Positions 1-8,937 of a stretch of DNA of 64,000 nucleotides are shown here, piece by piece. A model generated the notes under the pieces. The model ran no database searches and was not told the DNA's origin. It was given only the letters and a program-made list of their open reading frames with translations. Position numbers and translations under genes: made by a program. Numbering within the stretch: position 1 is the first letter of the stretch; each line of letters starts with the position of its first letter. This DNA is from Odontocerum albicorne. Taxonomy: Eukaryota; Arthropoda; Insecta; Trichoptera; Odontoceridae. Location: positions 27,809,056-27,873,055 of the forward strand of contig OX463844.1 in NCBI GenBank assembly GCA_949825065.1. The letters run 5' to 3'.

Positions 1-282
1 TTGTCCATTGTCTATATTCAAAATCAAAATGTCGCTCCTAGGTTTCCTACCCATTAGGGCTGACCCTATTTGAACCCTTCCAAGAATTTTCTCTTTAATT
101 CCTCTAATAACTTATCTTTCAATTAAGAACCAATTGACTGAAATGTTTATAAAAACTTAATCTAACAATTTAGTTTCAATTTCAACATGAAGGTTATTTT
201 TTTTTAACAATTTCAACAAGTAATCAAGAGCTCTCGCCTTTATTTTTTTCTGTTTCATGACAATTTGGTTTAATTTTTACAG
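1..282 (+). other. Intron of the desaturase gene (3' part)
   Basis: AT-rich sequence ending in a pyrimidine-rich tract and AG at 281-282, directly before the box-2 exon. No coding sequence or repeat was recognised in it. Confidence 0.7.
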
Positions 283-1574
283 GACTCAGTAATTGACTGG
301 GCCCGAGACCACAGGATGCATCACAAGTACAGCGAGACAGACGCAGATCCTCACAATGCCACCCGAGGCTTTTTCTTCTCTCACATTGGATGGTTGCTAT
401 GTCGCAAGCACCCTCAGATCAAGGAGAAAGGCAAAGGGCTGGACATGAGTGATCTATACGCTGATCCTTTGTTACGATTCCAAAAGAAGTAAGTAATACT
501 ATTCTAATTCAATTGATAATTGTTTTCTCTACTATTAAATAAATATTTTCCTTTCAAAATATACTTGCAAACACTGTCTACAAATTTTCATCACCTTCAA
601 ATGTCCTTTGAGGCAAGAATGACACTAGTTACAACTCAGACGCAATCTCAGGTGACTCAGCAACCCAATCCTGGATCTATCTGACTTCTCACGGAACACC
701 GGGTAGCAGTGAGTGGGAAGCTTAGGTTATATCATCTTTTTTGCTTTTAAGGTTGTCTAAAAATAGGTCTAACGATTAGCATGCTTGCTAAATAAGCTGA
801 TATCTCAAGTTCAATTCCTAACAAATTTTGTTTCTAGGCTGGTTTTACTTTCAGACTTTATTTCAACTCAAAAATATTTTTAATTTTAAAACTTTAGTTG
901 TATTTTTTATGATGAGTTGGTTGACTTTTTAATTCTTTCTTTCATTTTATTCTTAATATGTTGTTTAGTAGCTCAATTATAAAAAAAAATAGTGCAATTG
1001 TTTTCAATACTAGTGTAAAAAATTATAAGAGAAAGAAAGTAATTTAACTCTAAAAAAATTATATTTTAGGTATTACATGATCCTCATGCCGATCACTTGT
1101 TTCATCCTGCCCACCTTGATTCCTGTCTATTTGTGGAATGAAACTTGGACAAACTCTTGGTTTGTGGCAACACTCTTCCGCTATACCTTCATCCTCAACG
1201 TCACCTGGCTCGTCAATAGCGCTGCGCACAAGTGGGGAAACAAGCCCTATGACAAGAACATTAACCCCACCCAAAACATCTCTGTGGCCATGTTCGCTCT
1301 GGGAGAAGGATTCCATAATTATCACCATACTTTCCCTTGGGATTACAAGACAGCTGAGCTCGGTAACAGCAGACTTAACTTTACAACAGCTTTCATTAAC
1401 TTCTTCGCAAAGTTTGGATGGGCTTACAATATGAAAACTGTATCTGAGGAGATAATTGAAAAGAGGGTAAAGAGGACAGGAGACGGCACTCACCACCTTT
1501 GGGGCTGGGGAGATCAGGATCAGCCCCGTGAAGAGATACAAGCTGCGACTATTCTCGAGAGAAAGGATGAGTAA
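283..1574 (+). CDS. Acyl-CoA desaturase (delta-9/delta-11 type), last two coding exons
   Basis: Membrane-bound di-iron desaturase of the ER that introduces a cis double bond into fatty acyl-CoA, using cytochrome b5 as electron donor. Seen: exon 283-488 (acceptor AG at 281-282, donor GTAAGT at 489) and exon 1070-1574 (acceptor AG at 1068-1069, stop TAA 1572-1574). Joining them restores the codon for K in QKKYYM. The first exon carries histidine box 2 (HRMHHK) followed by YSETDADPHNATRG. The second carries box 3 inside GEGFHNYHHTFPWDYK and two hydrophobic membrane segments (about codons 3-22 and 28-50 of that exon). Box 1 and the N-terminal half lie left of the window. Insects use paralogues both for general lipid metabolism and for pheromone synthesis; these two exons do not show which. 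The family call is near certain, the regiospecificity is not. Confidence 0.96.
760..870 (+). repeat. Diverged tRNA-derived SINE head in desaturase intron
   Basis: Inside the 489-1069 intron. A tRNA-like block has an A-box-like TCTAACGATTAGCATGC and a B-box-like AGTTCAATTCC, followed by the SINE body words TTTACTTTCAG. It is clearly degraded and is called by likeness to the better copies in this window. Confidence 0.45.
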
Positions 1575-3184
1575 ACATTAGTCCACCTGTAGTTAGATTT
1601 ATAATTTAAATATTCTTTAATCATCCATTCTAGTGCATCATCAGTATTGCGAAGAAGAAATGGTTAAGATATTCTCGGCTGTGTTGGGATAAGTTTACTT
1701 ATTGTAGCTCTAAACTAGTAATTGACTCGACGGATTTTTTTCTTAACATCTATTAACTCAAAATGAAACGCATATCAATGTCCTGTCACCTTCTCTATTT
1801 TTATATATTGAATGATGTTATATACATCTATTGTTTTGCAGCTTTGTAGCTCTAAATAATGAAAGATTTTGCTACAATTATTTATGCTGATTCATTAAAT
1901 AATTCTCCAGCACTGGATCTAAATTAGGCTAATATTTATTGAAACACTTTAGTTTATAAAATTGATTTTTAATTCACGTAATAGCATGTTGCTATGAGCG
2001 ACTTGCTCGGAAAAAATGTGGTATTGTTAATAATTATAAATAGTTTAAGAAACAAGGCTAAAAAGTCTGAAGAATAGTTGATAATCTTACTTCTGATCAC
2101 TTTTATTTAAGTATACATATTTTAATATTTAACTTTGTTGAAGAAAAAGTCCTATTTGTCGGGTAAATAGAGTAAGGGGCAAGAAGGAAGGTAATCGATA
2201 AGAGATTTTATAATGTACCATCCTGAGAATGGAACCAAGTACGCTTATTATGAGTGGAAAGAATGGGTGCTGGAATATGAATTTATGGTATTTTTGATAG
2301 AATGGAATCTTTGATAGATTGTATACTCGACTTTATAGACAGATTTTATGTAACCTTTCAATATTTTGTCATATTTACAACATAATCATATATGTAAAGA
2401 GCATTATTACAGGGAATGTATAAGAACCAAGTTATATTTAAAAAACTTCAATATTTTCATTAACATGAGAGAGAGAGTATATGGTAAAAAAAATTTGAGG
2501 TCCACAAAAGAAATGTACCTTTTGAAGAACTATTGTGTTCTATATTTATATGAAACATGGCAAAGTTTAAATAAAATGAAACCTGTGATGGAGAAACACT
2601 TTTTTTTTATCCTTAGTTGAGAAATAGTATAATGTATCATTCAAAAACATGTAGTGAAATGTTAAAGAAAGTACTGACCAGTCTAGGGTCATCTAGAAAG
2701 TACTCAGCCCCTAGTCTGCTGACATCTTGAACTCTTCACAGATAACAAACAGTCACACCCCGGAAACTGCTTGGGTCCGCAGGCTAAACTTGGTGGAGGC
2801 GCATAGAGGCTGATCAATTCTGTGTCAGTGTTTTCCCTATCCTTCCAACTCCTATCCACATTAGTATATCCCAAAACATTTCTACTACACTTGTTCCCAC
2901 TTAACATTCCCAAGTGCACATTTCATCTAGGACTGTGTGTTGGCCAAAATACTGTGGCAGCAGGGCTCAATGTATACAATTTCTATAAAATCTACTACAG
3001 TGCGAAAGGCAATATGAGACCGCTGTACTATTTTTCCCAAGAAAACTACGTGAATATGCTCTACAATTTGTAGGTCACATTCCTCAGCATTGAGGTCACG
3101 AAAGAGATCATTCAAAATTGCATTGAATTGTAATATACAACTATATAATGAGGTGTTCTCAAGATCAGATCTTGATAGGTAGTA
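1575..3184. other. Desaturase 3' flank, no gene recognised
   Basis: AT-rich DNA downstream of the desaturase stop, containing its 3' UTR (end not located). From about 2690 to 3080 base composition is more even and short open frames exist on both strands, but none resembles a protein I know. Confidence 0.4.
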
Positions 3185-3360
3185 CAATCACATGGCAAAT
3201 TAAATAGTTCTTCTTCGGACACAACAGCAGCCTATAGCCACCACAATAAAGGTGAAGTGGTGGAAGTGATTAGACCAAATAACCAAGAACTGTGTAGTTT
3301 TATCGCCCACAAGAACTTGACAAATTGGATGCCCATCCTGAACTATATAGCGATAATCGA
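3185..3360 (+). mobile_element. LINE 3'-end fragment
   Basis: About 160 bp that aligns by eye with 6735-6900. Both copies carry a segment translating roughly to RLWTxxQ, followed by matching text that includes a conserved TTTTATCRCCCA. In the second copy this follows a reverse-transcriptase fragment, so I read it as the 3' end of the same LINE family. No intact frame remains. Confidence 0.5.
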
Positions 3361-4060
3361 TTTTGAATCATTCCTTTTTTTATGGTGGAGGAAATCAATT
3401 TAATTCAGGAATATAGTAGGTAATAAATTTGATTTAGAAATATGAACATGGTTTTACTAAATATAATTTTATCAAATATAGCCACCTGAACGATACAAAA
3501 TTTAAAGAATTGATCGCTGTATAGTTCATCTGGTTGTAATATTTCCATTCATTCACTCTTTTCTATCACCGTGATTACGGATTTGGCAACATTCTATCCC
3601 AATCAATAAATCTGCCACCAATCTTCAAGTAACGTTTTCTGTAATATTTTTTATATGCAAACTGATTGAAACTAGTTAGTTTCAAGTTATATATGAGTTA
3701 ATATAAGAAGCATTTTTTTCAATAAGTTTCAATTAAAAGCAGTAAATTAGAAAAATATATCTCGTCATACGTGTTCTTTTAGTTCTCATACTTGGTAGAG
3801 TGGGTTTTATGATAGTTTGCACTGCTAGTCTAGGATGACCATATTTTAATTTATTTTGTAATATATTTTTAAATATTGTCTCTGATATTTTCTATTCCAA
3901 TAAAATACCATAATAATAATAAAATATCAGATTGAGGTATGTACCTTATGACAATAATGAAATCAATGGTCAATGTAAAATCAAATTATTTATTCAGGCA
4001 AAGAAAACACAACACTAATAAATACTAAGACCAATTAATCGTTGCTTGAATTGATATTTA
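3361..4060. other. AT-rich intergenic stretch
   Basis: No gene recognised. TTGGCAACATTC at 3591-3602 faintly resembles the terminal motif TTGGCAACACC of the related element at 14.3-16.0 kb and could be an eroded end of the neighbouring transposon. That is inference only. Confidence 0.3.
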
Positions 4061-5616
4061 TTAAAAATTGATTGAGATCAGTAATACTGTCCACAGCTAC
4101 TTCATTTTCCCAGTATTGGAATTCCGTTTCCTGTACATGCCAGCAAACATTACTCCACTCGTCGCTCGAAATCAAAGAAACCTCTGACCAGCCTTTCGAC
4201 AGAACTCAACGTCATATCAGTGTTTCTAGAGCCCACATATCCCTTGATAAAAGCCCAAACTTTCTATTGGGTTGATATCTGGATGGTAAGGTGGAAGCCG
4301 TAAAACATTGTGTCCATTATTCTGAAATAACCTATCGATGGCGTATTCCTTGCATACACTTTTGTGTCTTAAGATTAACCGATATAATTCTGGCTTAAGC
4401 ATTTCACTTGAAAAAGGGATACTCCTCTAAGTCAGCCATTGAATCATGTCAGCCTTCTTAGAATTTGATGTTGGTGCAGGATTCATTACTTTAGTATGGT
4501 ATGAAGCGTTATCAATTACCACCACAGACCTCGGTTCTAAGTTGGGAATAAGTTTTTCCGTAAGCCATTTCTGATAGGTTTTGTAGTTCATGTCATCATG
4601 GTAGTCTCCGGTTTTTTTGTGAGATTTGTATATGAGTAGACCATTAGGTTTGAAACCTTTTTCACTTCCAGCATATACAATAATGAAACGGGATCCCTTT
4701 GAAATAGGCTTTCGAAGTCCGTCTTCAGATTCATCCGTGCTCTCGATGACACATGGCTAGTATGAACATATGTTATGTTTCATCCGTGTACACGAGTCTT
4801 CTACCTGCTTTTCGGTATTGTTTGAGTGCTTTTAAATATATTTTTTTACCATAAATACTATGTCTGGTTTTTCCCTCAAAATATTTAAATTGTCTTGCGT
4901 TGCATGCCAACGAAATCAATTTTTTTTATTATTCTTCTCAGGGTTGACTCGGATCCATTAAAATTAATTGATTCTTGCAACATTGGAAATAATTTTGGGA
5001 TTGTAGGCAACATTTTTTCTTTAATGTGAAACTCAACATATACACCTCCTTATTACACATTCATCAAAACTGTTTACAGATACTTTGTTTTGTCGATTTT
5101 TTGTTTTTTTTTTTGACACCTAATGGCATCACCTTTTCAGTTTTTGTTAAAGGAATATGTTATCGTTTTGATAGTTCATAGCGATACCCCAGTTGCCATC
5201 GAAACTTCGTTAATAAGAATCATTCTCTGAAAAAAAGGAAAAAAATATTATTAAAACTTCTTGATAAAAAATGTTCGTACACAATAACTATTTCATATAG
5301 CCGAAAATGATTATTATATATCTAATATGGCATAAATTAATATGATTGCAAGCTAAACTAATATTATATTACTGTTTATTTAATTCATTATCTTTTAAAA
5401 ATAAATTAAACTAAGCTTTTTTTTATTGTATTAGGTATTTATAAATATTGTAAAAATTTTAACTACTCCTAAGGTGATTCACTGAAGAATAAATAAAAAT
5501 CATGAATATTTACCTCCTCACTAGTGTCCCGTCATTTCTTGATGTAATTATAAACATTCAAAACCACTTCTTTAGCCTGTCCACACAATGCTCTTCCTTT
5601 TCCCAACTTCAGACAT
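4061..5616 (-). pseudogene. IS630/Tc1/mariner-type DDE transposase, DD82E spacing, broken
   Basis: Minus-strand transposase remnant. First exon 5616-5514 starts MSEVGKRK and, after a frameshift, continues GQAKEVVLNVYNYIKK. An intron at 5513-5227 has GT and AG ends. The second exon begins with a helix-turn-helix-like stretch (RMILINEVSMATGVSL). Catalytic motifs in order are VYTDET (Asp codon 4783-4785), VVVIDNASYHT (Asp codon 4511-4513) and LPPYHPDINPIE (Glu codon 4262-4264). The second Asp and the Glu are 83 codons apart, so 82 residues lie between them, unlike DD34D mariner or DD34E Tc1. From memory this matches the group called DD82E/Sailor. Several stops and frameshifts make it inactive. 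Confidence 0.8.
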
Positions 5617-5869
5617 TATGGTCACGGTATTTTTCGTCAAATAAACACTGCGCGCGCCCGCTTCAAACGTCAGTTCATACTGACGGAACGCATCAACCAA
5701 CCACGGCAAAGATATTTACTAATACACTGACACGTTTTGTATATTACGCACTAAACTTGTCAATGTGTTAAAAAGTGCAAGCTCTCATGACACTCGCTAT
5801 ACCATTCTTTGTTAAAATTACTTAATTTCATTCTTCCATGGATCTTTCACTTTGTCATTCTTAATTCAT

Positions 5870-6230
5870 TTGAGACATGTATAGATGGTATCCAGCCAAT
5901 CAGATGCCAATCTCTCTATGTTGGCCTCCATATAAATGCTGAGAAAACGGAGCTGATGTGTAGGGACTCTTGCCATGATAAGGATATCCCTCCTGTTCAT
6001 AAAGTGTCCCTGTGAACAGAGTTAAAATATTTGGGTGCCACAATAACTGGGAATGGGTGTCTGAAGAATGAGCTGCTTAATAGAATATGTGCTGCTAGTG
6101 GTACATTTAACAATATGAAAACCATATGGGACTCCTCAGAGTGTAGTTTGGAGATAAAGTGTCAGCTGTTTGGCGCCTGTATCTTGGCTATTTTTTTGTC
6201 TAGATTTAAACATTATCATTTATTTATTTA
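5870..6230 (+). pseudogene. Non-LTR retrotransposon reverse transcriptase fragment
   Basis: The frame reads GLHINAEKTELM, then after a stop LKYLGATITGNGCLKNEL and CSLEIKCQLFGACILAIFL. These are typical of the palm/thumb end of LINE reverse transcriptases (consensus-like xKYLGSxI, then a conserved Lys and a YKA-like block). Upstream catalytic domains are missing. The fragment stops where the minus-strand LINE of 6225-6695 begins and resumes at about 6700. Confidence 0.75.
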
Positions 6231-6695
6231 ACACTTTTATTGCAAATACAATCTGGCGGGCTTATTGCCAGGCGGCAATCTCTTCCAATCAACCAGACAA
6301 AAGTAAATGAAGCAAGTTACGTGGTCACATAAATCATTCAAATGACTATCCATCCCCACGAAATCCATAAACATATATGTGAGCACATGCCCACGAACCC
6401 CACAAAGACGGACAGTCACCCAAACATTCTTTTTCATATAAAGTGAGATATCATCAATCAAAAGGAAAGGAAGGGATGGTAGAGAGGAAAGGAAAAATCA
6501 GGAATGAAATACGTTATTTTACTGACTAGAAATTAAGACGTTTTTCAGTCGCTTCTTAAAGCATGCCAAGGACGGAGCGAGTCTTATATTGGTTTGTAAC
6601 TGATTCCAGAGTCTCACTGCATGGACAGTAAAGGACATGTCATAGCCATGGTCCAAAAGATAACTTCTCAGTTTTGAAAATAGATGGCTTAGGAA
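6225..6695 (-). mobile_element. Second LINE: ORF2 C-terminus and 3' UTR, tail shared with SINE
   Basis: Read on the minus strand, the end of an ORF2 protein is clear: FTVHAVRLWNQL, then IRLAPSLACFKKRLK, stop codon at 6521-6519. This RLWN...FKxxLK ending is characteristic of the C-terminus of several LINE ORF2 proteins. The roughly 290-bp 3' UTR finishes at 6310-6225 with TCTGGTTGATTGGAAGAGAT and GGCAATAAGCCCGCCAG, followed by an AAATAAATAAAT tail. These words are also the 3' tail of the SINE family in this window. The copy is 5'-truncated, as usual for LINEs, and interrupts the plus-strand LINE around it. Confidence 0.75.
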
Positions 6696-6699
6696 GACT

Positions 6700-6900
6700 T
6701 TGGGTGTCAGGTGGTATGATCATGTGATGAATGAAACAGTTCGTCTTTGGACACTAAAGCAGTCTATAATTTCCACAGTAACAGTGAGGTGCTGAAGATA
6801 GTTAGGTCACATATTAAGTTGCCACCTGGTAGCTCGTCTGTTTTATCACCCATAAGGGACTCAACAAATCGGGCATACATCTTATACTATACTTCGATGT
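6700..6900 (+). mobile_element. 3' continuation of the interrupted LINE
   Basis: Reads LGVxWYDHVMNETVRLWTLKQS, the usual motif after the reverse transcriptase in RTE/CR1-like elements (consensus-like RISWTDHVTNEEVLRR), with the reading frame decayed. It continues the RT fragment at 5870-6230 across the inserted minus-strand LINE. Its last 160 bp match 3190-3360. Confidence 0.6.
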
Positions 6901-7317
6901 TATGATAGGGAGTTCACAGACTTCGCCTGGCATGGGATTCGTAGATTGTGGACCGATCTGGATGAAGGCCTTTTGAACTCGGAACATTGCAGTCCACCAC
7001 CAATATTTATGGCTACATATGCTTTTATAACCGTATATTTTTAACATCTTTATATTCTATATATTTGCCATCAAAAGAAAATGTACTTAATATGTCGTAC
7101 TTTGAAAAAGTACTCCCATAGATTCAGTATACTTTGGAACGCTCGCGGGCATCTACTAGCCGATTAGAAAGATGTAAAGAGGCCTGTGTTTGAGAACCAT
7201 TTGACAATGCAAAAAGAACTATATTTCGATATACTTGGTCAGCATAATAAAGATACAAGCACTTTACTACTGTCCATTTTTGGAAATTAGCTTAAGGTGT
7301 TTTATAATATCAATTAT

Positions 7318-7378
7318 ATAACCTCTGTGGCCACTAGACCGATAGACCACTTGTCTATTAGGGTTTGATTATCACATA
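7318..7378 (+). repeat. tRNA-derived SINE head interrupted by mariner
   Basis: CCTCTGTGGCCACTAGACC is the A-box region and GGGTTTGATTATC the B-box region of the SINE seen elsewhere in the window. The copy stops at TA 7377-7378, where the mariner starts, so the SINE is the older insertion. Confidence 0.55.
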
Positions 7379-8651
7379 CCAGGTCTGTAAAATTTAAACT
7401 GGAATTTGCTCATAGATGGCTCTAGTTGTCAATGTAGTGACTGTCAAACCGCGTCATTGGCGCCTTTTTCTTGTGTTTACATTTGTCAAAGACTTTTGAC
7501 TCACAACAATACAATTTAATACAACTACATATATTTTCATAGCGTTGAACATGTCTGTTTTTATGCCTGAAAACTACGATTTGCGGACAGCATTGATTTT
7601 TTCTGATTCCATTTGAAGAAAACTGCTGCAGAATCGTATCGAATACTTGTCAAAGCTTACGGTGAGCATGCTCTTGGTAAATCCACAGTGCTTTGAGTGG
7701 TTTTAAAAATTCAAAAGTGGTGATTTTGACATGAGAAACGAATGTGGAAGACCACCGAGAAAGTTTGAAGACGCCGAATTGCAAGCATTGTTGGATGAGG
7801 ATGATGCTCAAAACACAACAACTCGCGGATCAATTAAATGTGACACCAAAAGCCGTCTCCATACGTTTAAAAGCCATGGGAAAGATCCAGAAGGTGGGCA
7901 AATAGGTTCCATATGAACCGAATGAAAGACAGCAGGAAAACCGAAAAACCACTTGCGAAATGTTGCTCGCCAGGTACAAAAGAAAAACATTTCTGCATCG
8001 AATTGTGACTGGCGATGAAAAATAGATATATTTCGAGAATCCTAAGCGTAAAAGATCATGGGTAACTCCAAAAAAACCAGCGACATCGACTGCAAGTCCA
8101 AATCGCTATGGACGGAGGACAATGCTATATGTTTGGTGGGTGCAGAAGGGTGTTATCTATCATGAGCTGCTAAAACCTGGCGAAACCGTTAATACTGAAT
8201 GCGACCGACAACAAATGATGGATTTGAACCAACCATTGCGTGAAAAACGACCAGAATATGAAAAGAGGCAACACAAAGTGATTTTGCTTCATGATAATGC
8301 ACCATCGCACACAGCAAAACCGGTCAAGGAAATGATTGAGGCATTTAGTTGGCAAATACTTTCGCATGCAGCTTACTCACCAGACTTGGCTCCATCCGAT
8401 TACTACTTATTTGCATCAATGGGACACGCACTTGCTGAGAAGCGCTTCACTTCTTACGAAAATGGCTCGATGATTGGTTTGCCTCAAAGGTACAACAGTT
8501 TTTTTGGCGTGGCATCCACAAATTGTCAGAGATGGGAAAAATGTGTAGCTAGCGATGGGCAATACTTTAAATAAAATATTTTTTACCATTTTCATACAAT
8601 AAATGTGTATTTTCTATAAAAAAAATCCGGTTTCATATTTACAGACCTATG
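7379..8651 (+). mobile_element. Mauritiana-subfamily mariner (Mos1-like), inactive copy 1
   Basis: About 1.27 kb. Imperfect terminal inverted repeats lie at 7381-7408 (AGGTCTGTAAAATTTAAACT) and 8622-8648, with TA on both sides. The transposase frame from 7551 starts MSVFMPENYDLRTALIF and contains the mauritiana-like words LVKAYGEHALGKS, HRIVTGDEK, VILLHDNAPSHT and YSPDLAPSDYYLFASMGHA, so all three catalytic Asp residues are still present. It ends KCVASDGQYFK with stop at 8572. Frameshifts near 7610 and 7690-7740 and several in-frame stops (including one in place of the Trp after GDEK) kill it. Confidence 0.88.
8122..8574 (+). pseudogene. Mariner transposase C-terminal half, open frame
   Basis: Longest surviving frame of the 7379-8651 mariner, covering about 150 codons from LYVWWVQKGVIYHELLKPG to the natural C-terminus. 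It holds the second and third catalytic Asp (HDNAPSH and LAPSDYY). A local frameshift garbles the stretch after FTSYENGS. It cannot act alone because the DNA-binding half and first Asp are out of frame. Confidence 0.8.
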
Positions 8652-8937
8652 TATTTATTCAAAAAAAGAACCCAACCCACATTTAACCTGTTCAGAGAAC
8701 ATAAACCATCAAGGAAATATGCCACTTGTATGGAACATAACGTTTTAATGCAAATCACGAAATAATATCCTTTTAACTGGATTGATATACGAGATAGATC
8801 TACGCTTTTCCAATATTTCAAATAAATTAAAAATGTGCTTTTTGGAGTTGTCTTTTTTTATATAAATATGTCCAGATAAAATATTCTTAGGAGAAAATGT
8901 ACAGGGAAAATAGAAGTCCATATAGAGTAAAAATATT

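Noticed and set aside
1059..1541. 160-codon minus-strand open frame
   Set aside because: Exact antisense of the last desaturase exon, whose plus frame has the family's histidine box and correct splice sites.
2704..3073. Short opposing open frames downstream of the desaturase
   Set aside because: Neither frame shows a recognisable domain, start context or splice signal, so no gene is called.
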